This document shows, piece by piece, positions 17,992 to 27,238 of a stretch of DNA of 64,000 nucleotides; the first letter of the stretch is position 1, and every line of letters starts with the position of its first letter. The DNA lies in the NCBI GenBank assembly GCA_036381255.1, contig DASVDG010000033.1:1-64000 (forward strand), given 5' to 3'. The translations under genes and the position numbers were made by a program. The stretch comes from CALBZE01 sp036381255. GTDB lineage: Bacteria; Gemmatimonadota; Gemmatimonadetes; Longimicrobiales; RSA9. The notes beneath the pieces were generated by a model. That model had not been told where the DNA came from, made no database searches, and saw only the letters and a list, made by a program, of their open reading frames with translations.

Positions 17992-19689
17992 TTATCCGTC
18001 CCCACCCCCCGCCGCCGCGACCGGTGCGGAAGCGGCGGGGACCTTCCACCACCGCGCCACCGTTTCCAGCGTGCCGCGCACGTCCATGGTCACGCCGCGC
18101 ACGCGCTCGTTCACGACGTAGAGATCCGGCGTGTAGTAGAGGAACGTCCACGGCTGCTCTTCGCGGATGATCGCCTGGAGGCGGTGCCACAGGGGCGTGG
18201 CCGCTTCCCGGTCCATCAGCCGGCTCGCCTCGTCGATGATCCGGTCGACCTCGGCATTCGAGTAGCCGGCGAGCTGGAACATCCCGCCGATCCTGGCGGA
18301 GTGGAACAGGTCGCGCAGCTCGCTGGCCCGGATGCCGGACTCGAAGGCGAGGATGACGCCGTCGAAGTCGCGCCGCTCGGTGAACACCGCGTCGATCACG
18401 GTCGCGAAGTCCAGAAGCCGGATCTCGAGATCGACGCCGATGCGCGCGAGGTCGGACTGCACCTTTTCCGCGACGTTCCGATTGTACTCGGTGTTCGGCG
18501 TGGTCAGGGCGAGGGTCAGGTCGGCGCCCGACCGGTCCTCGAGGATGCGATCGCCGTCGCGGTCGACGAACCCCGCCTCCGCCAGGAGCACGCGCGCCGC
18601 CGCCGTGTCGTACGGCAGCGGCTCGAGGGAATCGTCGAATGCCCAGTGCGACGGATCGATCGGGCCGACGGCGAGCTCGCCGTACCCTGCGCGCAGGCCG
18701 TGCAGCATCTCCTCGCGGTCGATGCCGAGCGACAGCGCCCGGCGCACCCGCGGGTCGTCCAGCGGGGACCGCCGCGCGTTCCAGCCGATGAACTGGTACT
18801 TCCGTGAGGGCCGGACCACGGCGCGCAGCTCCGGCCGCGCGTCGAGGTCGGCGAGCTGACCGGCGCGGGCGCCCATGATGAGGTCGACCGTGCCGGCCCG
18901 GATCTCGGCGATCTGCGCCTGGTTCTCCGGGATCACCCGCCAGATCAGGCGGTCCAGATACGGCCTCCCGCCGAGCGCCTCGGGGAAATCCGGGTTCGCC
19001 TCGAAGACCCAGCGGTCGTTCGGCCGCTGCGACACGAAGCGGAACGGACCGTTGCCGACGGGGTTCCGGTTGAACGGCGTCTGACGCAGCCGCTCCGGCG
19101 GCACGCTATCCAGCAGGTGCCGGGGCATGATCGGGAACGACGGCCACCCCGCGAGCGGCTCCTCCTGCGGCTCGAACCGGAACCGGATCGTGAAGCTGTC
19201 GACCACCTCCGCCGCGCCCCACTCCCGGAAGAAGCTGGTGTTCGGGAAGGCCGTCGCGGGGTCCCGCGCGCGGTCGTACGTGAACGCGACGTCGTAAGCC
19301 GTGGTGCGGACGCCGTCGTGCCAGTACACGTCGTCGCGGATCCGGAAGACGACGCCGGTGTCGCCGAGCATCTCCCAGGACTCGGCGAGGTACGGCTCGT
19401 AACCCTCCAGCGAGGGATCGAACCGGATCAGCGTCATGAAGAGCACGCCGCGCAGCACCTCCTGCGTCCGCGCCTCCCCCGAGACGAGCCCGTTGGCCAT
19501 GTCCAGGTCGGATGCCGCAGCGATGACGAGCGTGCCGCCGTAGACGGGCGTCTCCGCCTCGAGGTCCGGCCCCCGGGCGCCGCGATCGCCGCACGTCACG
19601 GCGCCCACGCACAGGGCCATGACGGCAAGGAGGCGTATCGCCCCGTGGCCCGCCTCGCGCCCGCTCGGACGTTCCGCGGTTCGACTCAT
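17992..19689 (-). CDS. ABC transporter peptide/nickel-type substrate-binding lipoprotein (SBP family 5)
   Basis: A 565-residue periplasmic binding protein of the DppA/OppA class. A signal sequence (about residues 17-33) ends in a weak lipobox (VTC). The mature protein shows TPVYGGTLVIA, the domain hinge segment FNRNPVGNGPFRF and DDPRVRRALSLGIDREEML, all family features. The start is supported by AGGAG six bases upstream. No permease or ATPase gene is adjacent, so its transporter partners must be elsewhere. It ends facing thiD. Confidence 0.9.
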   Translation of the reverse strand: MSRTAERPSGREAGHGAIRLLAVMALCVGAVTCGDRGARGPDLEAETPVYGGTLVIAAASDLDMANGLVSGEARTQEVLRGVLFMTLIRFDPSLEGYEPYLAESWEMLGDTGVVFRIRDDVYWHDGVRTTAYDVAFTYDRARDPATAFPNTSFFREWGAAEVVDSFTIRFRFEPQEEPLAGWPSFPIMPRHLLDSVPPERLRQTPFNRNPVGNGPFRFVSQRPNDRWVFEANPDFPEALGGRPYLDRLIWRVIPENQAQIAEIRAGTVDLIMGARAGQLADLDARPELRAVVRPSRKYQFIGWNARRSPLDDPRVRRALSLGIDREEMLHGLRAGYGELAVGPIDPSHWAFDDSLEPLPYDTAAARVLLAEAGFVDRDGDRILEDRSGADLTLALTTPNTEYNRNVAEKVQSDLARIGVDLEIRLLDFATVIDAVFTERRDFDGVILAFESGIRASELRDLFHSARIGGMFQLAGYSNAEVDRIIDEASRLMDREAATPLWHRLQAIIREEQPWTFLYYTPDLYVVNERVRGVTMDVRGTLETVARWWKVPAASAPVAAAGGGDG

Positions 19690-19776
19690 GGATACTCCTG
19701 CAACGGATGGTGGGGTGATGTGCTGGTACCGGTCCCGAATTTCGGGCGCGCCCCGGGCGAGATCAAGAGCGACGCG

Positions 19777-20607
19777 TCACGCGACCTCGATGTCCGGCAG
19801 CCCGCCGATGCGGAGCAGCGTGCCGCGCACGAGCGAGGCGAAGCGGTCGGCGGCCTCCGCGCCGGCCGCGAGGACCTCCTCGTGCGTCAGCGGTTCCGAC
19901 GCGAGCCCGGCCGCCGGGTTCGTGATCAGCGAGATGCCGAGCACGCGGACGCCGAGCGCGCGGGCGACGAGAACCTCGGGGACGGTGCTCATCCCCACGG
20001 CGTCGCCGCCGAACCGGCGGAGCATGCGGATCTCCGCGCGCGTCTCGTAGCTCGGGCCGGTCAAGGCGACGTAGACGCCGCGCACCAGGCGGATCCCCCG
20101 CTCCAGCGCGACCTCCTCGGCGATGCGCCGCAACGTCCCGTCGTACGGCCGCGACATGTCCGGGAAACGGTCCTCGCCCGCACGGTTCGGACCGATGAGC
20201 GGGTTGCGCCACATCAGGTTGATGTGGTCCTCGATAAGCATCAGGTCGCCCGCGCGGAACGCGGGGTTCAGCGCACCCGCGGCGTTGGTGACGAGCAGCG
20301 TCCGCGCGCCGAGCGCCGCGCCGGCCCGGATCGGCAGCGTCACGGCCTCGGCCGGGTGCCCCTCGTAGAGGTGGTAGCGCCCCTGAAGCGCGAGGCACTC
20401 GACGCCCTCCAGCCGGCCGGCCACGAGCAGCCCCTTGTGGCCCTCCGCCGTCGCCGGCGCGAAGCCCGGGATCTCGGCGAACGGGATGCGCACCGCGTCC
20501 TCGAGCGCGTCCGCGAGCGAGCCGAGCCCGGAGCCGAGGACCAGCATCACGCGCGGCCGCACCGTCACCCGCTCGTGCAGGAAGGCCAGCGTCTCCGTCA
20601 TGCTCAT
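19777..20607 (-). CDS. Purine nucleoside phosphorylase (trimeric)
   Basis: A 276-residue PNP that phosphorolyses inosine and guanosine to base plus ribose 1-phosphate. Visible motifs are VLGSGLGSLAD, the phosphate-binding GRYHLYEGH, TNAAGALNP, GPSYETRAEI, VGMSTVPEV and the base-recognition asparagine in LITNPAAG. The start at 20607 overlaps the stop of the nucleoside transporter gene (ATGA), so uptake and phosphorolysis are translationally coupled as a nucleoside salvage unit. Confidence 0.95.
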   Translation of the reverse strand: MSMTETLAFLHERVTVRPRVMLVLGSGLGSLADALEDAVRIPFAEIPGFAPATAEGHKGLLVAGRLEGVECLALQGRYHLYEGHPAEAVTLPIRAGAALGARTLLVTNAAGALNPAFRAGDLMLIEDHINLMWRNPLIGPNRAGEDRFPDMSRPYDGTLRRIAEEVALERGIRLVRGVYVALTGPSYETRAEIRMLRRFGGDAVGMSTVPEVLVARALGVRVLGISLITNPAAGLASEPLTHEEVLAAGAEAADRFASLVRGTLLRIGGLPDIEVA

Positions 20608-22298
20608 ACCAGGATCCCCGCCACGGTCGCGGTCATGAACGAGGCGAGCGTGCCGCCGATCATCGCCCGCAGCCCGAGTCGGGACAGGTCGCTCCGGCGC
20701 GACGGCGCGATCCCGCCGATCCCGCCGATCTGGATCGCGATCGAGCTGAAGTTCGCGAAGCCGCAGAGCGCGTACGTCGCGATCACGACCGACCGCGGCG
20801 AGAGGTCGCCGCCGCCCGAGAGCAACGTCGAGAGCTGGAGGTAGGCGACGAACTCGTTCAGCACCGTCTTCACACCCAGCAGCGAACCGACCGCCGCCGC
20901 ATCCTCCCACGGCACGCCCATGATCCATGCGAGCGGCGCGAGCAGCCAGCCGAGGATCGCTTCGAGCGTAAGGCGCTGCCCCTCGCCGAGCCACCCCCAG
21001 CCGCGGAGGAGATCGGTGACGTGGGTCGCGTCGCCGATCACGGAGAGGACCGCGTTCAACATCGCGATCAGCGCGATGAACGCCAGCAGCATGGCGCCCA
21101 CGTTCAGCGCCAGCGTCAGCCCCTCGCCCGCACCACGCGCCGCGGCATCGATCACGTTGGCATCAGGGTTCTCGATGTCGACCTTCAACGTGCCGCGCGT
21201 GACCGGCTCCTCCGTCTCCGGGTGCATGACCTTGGCGATGACCAGCGCCGCCGGCGCCGACAGGACGCTCGCGGCCACGAGGTGCCCCGCAATGTCCGGG
21301 AAGTACGCGACGAGCATCCCGACGTACGCGGCCATCACCCCGCCGGCGACGGTCGCGAAGCCCGCGGTCATGACCGCCATCAGCTCGGACATCGTCATCG
21401 TCGCGACGAACGGCTTGATCAACAGCGGCGCCTCCGTCTGGCCGACGAAGATGTTCCCCGCGGTCGAGAGCGTCTCCGCGCCCGAGGTCCGCAGCGTCCG
21501 CATCATCACCCACGCCACCCCCTTCACGACCGCCTGCATCACGCCCAGGTAGTACAGGACCGTCATGAGCGACGAGAAGAAGATGATCGTGGGCAGCACG
21601 TTGAAGGCGAAGAACGCGCCCGTGTTCGCCACGAGCGCCGGCCCCGTCGCGGCGGCCCCGTCGGCGGAGACCACCGGCACGGTGTTCGAGACCAGGTTGC
21701 CGAAGAGGAAGCGCGCGCCGTCTACCGTGAAGCCGAGGAGCGCGACGAGCACGTCGTTGATCGCGTCGAACGCCGCGGCGCCGACGGCCGTCCTCAGGAT
21801 CAGCAGCGCGAAGACGAACTGGAGGCCGGTCCCCCACACGACGACCCGCCAGGGGATCATCCGGCGGTCCGTACTGAGCAGCCACGCGATCCCGACCATG
21901 GCGACCAGCCCGAGCAGCGAGACCAGTCGCGCGTGCAACGGGGTGTCCACCGCCTCCCGCGCGCGCTGAACCGCCGCGCCGGCATCCTGCTGCGCCGGCT
22001 GCCGCGCCGTCGCATCGGCCGCGGGCGCCTGCGCAGGCGCGGCTCCCGACTCCGCCGCCGCCCCGGCAGCGGGACCCGCGACCGCGGAATCCGTCGCTCC
22101 CGTCGCCTGCGCGTGGACCGCGCGGGCCGCCGCGGGCGCTGCGGCCGCATCGACCGCCGCGGCGCCGCGGGCCTCGACCCCCGCGGCGCGCGCCGGCACC
22201 GCCTTCGTGGACCCCGCCCACGCCGCGCCCGCCGCGAACAGCAGCACGAACACGCTCACGGGGATCCCGTACCTCCGTCGGCTCCTGGACCTCTTCAT
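20604..22298 (-). CDS. NupC-type concentrative nucleoside transporter with N-terminal extension
   Basis: The 564-residue protein has a normal CNT transporter core (about residues 120-564) with GQTEAPLLIKPF and GFANFSSIAIQIGG, the nucleoside and cation-binding hairpin motifs. Before the core are a signal-peptide-like helix (about 10-28) and roughly 85 residues of Ala/Pro/Gln low-complexity sequence, an extension ordinary NupC proteins lack. It probably uses a proton or sodium gradient to import nucleosides, which the coupled PNP then cleaves. The extension would lie in the periplasm if the first helix is cleaved or acts as an anchor. Confidence 0.9.
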   Translation of the reverse strand: MKRSRSRRRYGIPVSVFVLLFAAGAAWAGSTKAVPARAAGVEARGAAAVDAAAAPAAARAVHAQATGATDSAVAGPAAGAAAESGAAPAQAPAADATARQPAQQDAGAAVQRAREAVDTPLHARLVSLLGLVAMVGIAWLLSTDRRMIPWRVVVWGTGLQFVFALLILRTAVGAAAFDAINDVLVALLGFTVDGARFLFGNLVSNTVPVVSADGAAATGPALVANTGAFFAFNVLPTIIFFSSLMTVLYYLGVMQAVVKGVAWVMMRTLRTSGAETLSTAGNIFVGQTEAPLLIKPFVATMTMSELMAVMTAGFATVAGGVMAAYVGMLVAYFPDIAGHLVAASVLSAPAALVIAKVMHPETEEPVTRGTLKVDIENPDANVIDAAARGAGEGLTLALNVGAMLLAFIALIAMLNAVLSVIGDATHVTDLLRGWGWLGEGQRLTLEAILGWLLAPLAWIMGVPWEDAAAVGSLLGVKTVLNEFVAYLQLSTLLSGGGDLSPRSVVIATYALCGFANFSSIAIQIGGIGGIAPSRRSDLSRLGLRAMIGGTLASFMTATVAGILV

Positions 22299-22355
22299 CC
22301 GATCTCGTCCCTCTGCGGACTCGAACCTGCCCGGGCGCGCCCGTCCGCGCCCGGC

Positions 22356-23123
22356 TCACCACCACTCCTCGTCCTCGACCTGCCGGTGCCGCAGCTTCAC
22401 GTGACGCTTCTTCGCCTCCACCAGCTTCGGCTTCTCGAAGAACTTGATCAGCGCCACCCCGGCGACGAATCCGCCGACGTGCGCCCAGAACGCGACGCCG
22501 CCACCCGCCGTCGGCAGCGACGCGCCGTACAGGAACTGGAGCACGAACCACTGACCGAGCACCAGCCATGCGGGAACCGGGATGATCCGGATGAAGATCA
22601 GGATCACGAACAGCGTCTGGATCCGGACCTTCGGGTAGAGGACCAGGTACCCGCCCATGATCCCGCTGACCGCGCCCGACGCGCCGATCGTCGGCACCGG
22701 CGAAGCCGGCGCGGTCCAGATGTGCGCGACGGCCGCCGCGATCCCCGCGATGAGGTAGAAGAGCAGGAACCTGACGTGGCCCATCGAGTCCTCGATGTTG
22801 TTCCCGAAGACCCAGAGAAACCACATGTTCCCGATCAGGTGCAGCCAGCCGCCGTGCAGGAACATGCTGGTCAGCACCGCGCTCCAGCGCAACCCGCCGA
22901 ACCGGCACGCCTCGCCCGGCGCGAGCTCGACGCCCAGGTACCCGCCCGTCCGCCCCGTCAGCTCCGCGGGGATGATGCCATACCGACAGATCGAGCCGAA
23001 GAGCGCGTCATCCGACATGCCGGCCCCTTGCAGGTAGACCCACGCGATCACGTTCATCGCGATGAGCGCCACCGTGAAGTAGGGGATCAGCTCGGTCGGA
23101 TTCTCGTCGCGCAGCGGAAACAA
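22356..23123 (-). CDS. Rhomboid-family intramembrane serine protease
   Basis: A 255-residue polytopic protein. The catalytic serine is in GASGAVSG and the catalytic histidine in AHVGGFVAG; HGGWLHLIGNMWFLWVFGNN is the rhomboid loop-1/TM2 signature. A charged cytoplasmic tail ends in EDEEWW. The likely start is TTG at 23123, giving the family-typical (M)FPLRDENPT N-terminus; the longer open frame upstream is low-complexity. A second, more diverged rhomboid is encoded at 30116-30931. It lies upstream of the nucleoside transporter gene on the same strand in reverse order, 57 bp after it. Confidence 0.88.
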   Translation of the reverse strand: MFPLRDENPTELIPYFTVALIAMNVIAWVYLQGAGMSDDALFGSICRYGIIPAELTGRTGGYLGVELAPGEACRFGGLRWSAVLTSMFLHGGWLHLIGNMWFLWVFGNNIEDSMGHVRFLLFYLIAGIAAAVAHIWTAPASPVPTIGASGAVSGIMGGYLVLYPKVRIQTLFVILIFIRIIPVPAWLVLGQWFVLQFLYGASLPTAGGGVAFWAHVGGFVAGVALIKFFEKPKLVEAKKRHVKLRHRQVEDEEWW

Positions 23124-23488
23124 GGCATACCCTCGACAGGAGCGGGCCGGCCAGAATAGCGCGGCGCAACGCCCGGCCGCAACCCTGCGCACCGCGGCGC
23201 AAGGAGCGCGCCGCCGCCGCCCGGTCGTCCGCCCGGCCCGGCGCGCGGGCTCCGACCCCGGCGCCGGCGCGCACCCCCACCTGCGTCCGGGCGCCGACCG
23301 CGGCGACCGTGGCCCATGCCTGGGCGCGGGCGGAGACCGGGTGGTCGGGGCACCTCTCCCGCTCGTGTCCGGGGCCCACGCCCGGGCGCGGGCGGAGTCC
23401 CGGGGCGGGGGAACGACTGGCGCCGCGTCGGCATACCTCCTATCGTACGCCGGCTTCCGAGAGACACCGTGCAACGGGAGATCGAACG
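23124..23488. other. Divergent spacer with an imperfect GC-rich duplication
   Basis: No gene is supported. Two imperfect copies of a GGGCGCGGGCGGAG-containing segment lie about 65 bp apart (near 23319-23345 and 23383-23411). Any promoters for the flanking divergent genes should be here, but I cannot point to a convincing one. Confidence 0.5.
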
Positions 23489-25198
23489 ATGAATCGGATT
23501 CACCGGACCCCGGCCGCGCTTCTCGCCGCCGCGCTCCTCGCGGGGTGCGGCGCCGGCGGGCCGGCCGACGATGAGGCACCGATCGACATGCTGGCCGAAG
23601 GGATCACGCCCGAGGAGCTGGAGTCGCGGGTCGCTCAGTTCGCACCCGCGACGATCGACTTTGACGACACCGTCCTCGAGCCCTGGGAACGACAGGTTCT
23701 CACGAAACTCGTGGAGGCGTCGAACCTCATGCACGAGATCTTCCTGCTCCAGGTCTCGCCGGCGAATCCGGAACGGCGGGCGGCGCTGGAGTCGCAGCGC
23801 GGCGCCGGCCGGGATGCCGCGCTCGCGTACTTCGACATCATGGCCGGGCCGTGGGACCGGCTGAATCACGACGAGCCGTTCCTCGACGTCGGGTCCAAGC
23901 CCGAAGGCGCCGGCTACTACCCGGCCGACCTGACGCGCGAGGAGCTGGAGGCGTGGCTGGAGTCGCACCCCGAGGACCGGCAGCGCTTCACCGGCTACTT
24001 CTCGGTGATCCGGCGGGACAAGGGGAACCTGGTCGCGGTCCCCTACTCCGCCGAGTACCGCGACCGGCTCGAGCGAGCCGCCGCGCTGCTGCGCGAGGCC
24101 GCCGCACTCTCGCAGAACGCGTCGCTGACGCGCTACCTCGAGGCCCGCGCCGCGGCGTTCCTCTCGGACGACTACTTCGAGAGCGACATGGCGTGGATGG
24201 ACCTCGACAGCCGCATCGAGCCGACAATCGGGCCGTACGAGGTCTACGAGGACCGGCTGATGGGGTACAAGGCCGCGTTCGAGAGCTTCATCACCGTCGC
24301 GGACGCGGAGGCGAGCGCGGAGCTGGCCCGGCTGAAGGGGCTGATGCGCGACCTCGAGCAGGCGCTGCCGATCGACGACCGCCACAAGAACCTGGACCGC
24401 GGCTTCGAGAGCCCGATCCGCGTGGTCGACGTGGTCTACACCGCGGGCGATACGCGCGCCGGCGTGCAGACCATCGCGTTCAACCTCCCGAACGATGAGC
24501 GGGTCCGCGAGGCGAAGGGCTCGAAGAAGGTCCTGCTGCGCAACGTCATGCGCGCAAAGTTCGAGCAGATCCTGACGCCGATCGCGGGCGCGGCGCTCGT
24601 GCCGGAGGTCCGCGAGGCGCTCGCGTTCCGGCCGTGGTTCATCAACGTGCTCATGCACGAGCTGGCGCACGGCCTCGGCCCCGGCAACATCACGCTGCCG
24701 TCCGGCGCGAAGACCACGGTCAACCAGGCGCTGCGCGAGCACTATTCGGCCATCGAAGAAGCCAAGGCGGACGTCACCGGGCTGCACAGCCTGACCGTCC
24801 TCGCCGAGCGTGGCCTCTACGACGACGACTTCGTCCGCCGCGCGTTCCTCGGCCACTTCGCGGACCTGTTCCGCTCGGTCCGCTTCGGCGCCAACGAAGC
24901 CCACGGCAAGGCGGCGCTGCTCCAGTTCAACTACTTCGTCGAGAAGGGCGCGGTGGAATACGACGAGGCGACGGGCCGCTTCTCCACCGACGTCGACCGC
25001 CTCGTCGCCGCGAACCGCGACCTCGCGCGCGAGATCCTCACGCTCCAGGCGGAGGGCTCGTACGAGAAGGCGGCCGCCCTGCTCGAGCACTACGGCACCA
25101 CGCGCCCCGAGATGCAGACCGCGCTCGGGCGGCTGACGGACGTGCCGGTCGACATCCGGCCGGTGTACGCGGTGCTGGAGAAGATGCGAAGCTGGTGA
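23489..25198 (+). CDS. M49-like (dipeptidyl-peptidase III-type) metallopeptidase lipoprotein
   Basis: A 569-residue putative zinc peptidase. The signal peptide ends in the lipobox LLAGC. The zinc motif HELAHGLGPG (HExxH followed by GLG) lies at about residue 390, and EEAKADVTGL supplies the usual downstream Glu-Ala-x-Ala-Asp segment, an arrangement like DPP III-like hydrolases. The N-terminal half is helical and charged, without a recognised motif. The substrate is unknown; lipidation places it at a membrane facing the periplasm or outside. GGGAG precedes the ATG. Confidence 0.82.
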   Translation: MNRIHRTPAALLAAALLAGCGAGGPADDEAPIDMLAEGITPEELESRVAQFAPATIDFDDTVLEPWERQVLTKLVEASNLMHEIFLLQVSPANPERRAALESQRGAGRDAALAYFDIMAGPWDRLNHDEPFLDVGSKPEGAGYYPADLTREELEAWLESHPEDRQRFTGYFSVIRRDKGNLVAVPYSAEYRDRLERAAALLREAAALSQNASLTRYLEARAAAFLSDDYFESDMAWMDLDSRIEPTIGPYEVYEDRLMGYKAAFESFITVADAEASAELARLKGLMRDLEQALPIDDRHKNLDRGFESPIRVVDVVYTAGDTRAGVQTIAFNLPNDERVREAKGSKKVLLRNVMRAKFEQILTPIAGAALVPEVREALAFRPWFINVLMHELAHGLGPGNITLPSGAKTTVNQALREHYSAIEEAKADVTGLHSLTVLAERGLYDDDFVRRAFLGHFADLFRSVRFGANEAHGKAALLQFNYFVEKGAVEYDEATGRFSTDVDRLVAANRDLAREILTLQAEGSYEKAAALLEHYGTTRPEMQTALGRLTDVPVDIRPVYAVLEKMRSW

Positions 25199-25282
25199 CG
25201 TTGCCGGGGGCGGCGCGACCGTACTCGCGCGGGCGCGCCGAACCCGCCTGAGCCACGCCACCGGGTACGGGCCATTGCAGGT

Positions 25283-25334
25283 GTGAACGTAGGCGTACGC
25301 GTCGGGTTTCCCGTCCGCGTACGCCTATGTTCAC
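25283..25334. terminator. Bidirectional terminator-type inverted repeat
   Basis: Two 18-nt arms (25283-25300 and 25317-25334) match except at one position, separated by 16 nt. It lies in the 320-bp spacer between the convergent M49-like and DinB genes, where I see no other feature. Confidence 0.7.
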
Positions 25335-25518
25335 GCGGGCCCCTGCCCTCCGGCGCGGGGACGGGCCGGGCCCCGACCCGCCGCCCGCTTTCTCCGCTTC
25401 CGGCCGGTCCGCTCCGCCGCAGCGTTGCGGCAACGGCCTCGCGATCGCGCCCCGGCGCGGCTCGCGCGGCCGTGCGCCGCGCCACCCGTCCGAACCCGGC
25501 GTCCGCGACGCGCGGAGT

Positions 25519-26109
25519 CTACGCCGGGAACCCCGTCGCGCGCCTGACCTGCCACGCCTGCCACAGGTGCCGGCGCTCGTGGGCGAAGAGGAAGCGGACG
25601 GCGAACCCGAGCCGGTACCGCATCCACGGTACGACCGGCGATGGGACCTTGATGCGCCTCACGTCCAGGTCGCTCGACGCGGCGAGGCGCAGCTGGATCT
25701 CGTCCTGGAACTTGAAGAAGCGGGCCACGGATTCCGCCGGATCGCGTTCCGCGGTCGGCGCCAGCCTCTTCCTGACCCTGAATTTCACCTTCGGCGGCGG
25801 CTCCATCCCCCTCAGCATCCACCGTTCGACCGGCCCGGGTCGATACGGCCCGCGCCGCAGCCAGCCGCGAGCGCGCGCGTCCGCGAGCCTCGCGTCGATG
25901 GTCGGGATGGCGACTTCGGCCGTCCGGCTGAGGTGCTCCAGGCACTCCGCGATTGACCACCGGTCCGGCGCCGGCCGCCAGGCGAGCTGGTCGGGGCGCA
26001 ACCCCGCGACGAGCGCCTTCGCGTCGCGCCGGATGGCTTCCAGCTGGTCCCACAGATCCCGGAGATCGGGGGCGAGCGCCCCCGATTCAGTCTGGACATC
26101 AACGGACAT
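25519..26109 (-). CDS. DinB-superfamily protein
   Basis: A 196-residue four-helix-bundle protein of the DinB/YfiT-like superfamily. The metal-binding histidines are likely those in WSIAECLEHLSRT and FAHERRHLWQ. RPDQLAWRPAPDRWSIAECLEHL is a classic N-terminal signature of DinB_2 proteins. Such proteins may be thiol-dependent transferases or hydrolases; no specific reaction can be read here. The start at 26109 follows GAGGTGGACG; an earlier in-frame ATG has no such site. It follows the frameshifted propeller gene by 47 bp. Confidence 0.85.
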   Translation of the reverse strand: MSVDVQTESGALAPDLRDLWDQLEAIRRDAKALVAGLRPDQLAWRPAPDRWSIAECLEHLSRTAEVAIPTIDARLADARARGWLRRGPYRPGPVERWMLRGMEPPPKVKFRVRKRLAPTAERDPAESVARFFKFQDEIQLRLAASSDLDVRRIKVPSPVVPWMRYRLGFAVRFLFAHERRHLWQAWQVRRATGFPA

Positions 26110-26156
26110 CGTCCACCTCACGGATCAGGTGAGAGCGATTCGCACGAATGTGCCGA

Positions 26157-27228
26157 TCATTCCAACCGTTCCGCTCTTTCGGGTCGATCGTTCGCCCGTT
26201 CGACGCGGAACCGCACGAGGTACTGAACGTCGAGCTCATCGCGCACGACGGCCCAGACGTCGTCGCCCCTGAAGAACGGCGCGGGATGGGTCGAGAAGTC
26301 GTCCGGCGCTCGGACCCGGCCGAGGTAGCGGCCGTCCGGCTCGAAGACGTCGAAGACGACGGGCTCGCGCCAGCGCGCCGGCGGGATGCGGCTCCGGCCG
26401 TCGTCCGCGGGCGGCTCGACGTCCACCGCCACGGCGGGCGTGTGGAGCAGGACCCAGAGGCGGCCATCGGCGCCGACGAACACATCACGGAACGGCGGCT
26501 TCACGTCCGGGATCGCCGGCGCGTCCCACCGCCAGTCGGAGTTCGGGCCACGCATGATCGCGGTGAGCCGATCCTCCTCGCTCGCCTTCTCGTCCCCCCG
26601 TACGGGGACCGGCTCGTATTCGCGCGCGATCCGTCAATCCTTGCCTGCGCTCCTCGGGCGGCTTCTCCCGGTCGAGCGGCGCCCAGTTGACCACGTGCCC
26701 CGCGGTATCCACGAAGACCCGCTGCGAAGTGTACCAGTTGCCCTGCACGGGCCAGCTCCCGAGCGGCTCGCCGTCGGGCGCGAAGACCTGCATCCGGCCG
26801 TTCCCGGGGTCGCGCAGCGCGACCCGCCCGTCCGGCAGCACCGCGAGCCCGCCGTCGGAATTGCGGTACTCGCCCGGGCCGCCGCCTTCGCGGCCGAACG
26901 TCGCGATGTACGTTCCGTCGGGGCCGTACTTGCGGAGCACCGGCACCTGGCCGTCGTAGAGGTACACGCTGCCGTCCGGCCCCACCGCGAACCCCTCGAT
27001 GTAGCCGAACATGTACACGTCCTCGCCCTCGAAGACGCCGATGCGGAGCGCTTCGACCAGCTCGGCCGGTCCGCCCCACACGCTGCCCGCGACGGTGCGG
27101 ACGACGATCGTGTCGCCGATCGTGTCGGTGACCGCGCGCCAGCCGACGTCCGTGGCGCGGTTGCCGGCGGCGCAGGCGGCCGCGCCGAAACCGAGGAGCA
27201 CCCGCGCGACAACGCGGATCCGCCGCAC
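26157..27228 (-). pseudogene. 6-bladed beta-propeller lipoprotein gene with a frameshift
   Basis: The 5' part (27228 to about 26640) encodes a lipoprotein signal (lipobox-like AAAC) and propeller blades with VGPDGSVYLYDGQVPVLRKY, LPDGRVALRDPGNGRMQVF and related NHL-like repeats. Near 26625-26640 the frame changes by one base: the matching continuation (IAREYEPVPVRGDEKASEED, then DVFVGADGRLWVL and FDVFEPDGRYLGRV) runs in another frame to 26157. In each frame the other half is unlike a propeller. This may be a real pseudogene, a sequencing or assembly error, or (less likely) programmed shifting. It starts 10 bp after the EF-G-like gene. Confidence 0.78.
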
Positions 27229-27238
27229 TTCACCCCCT

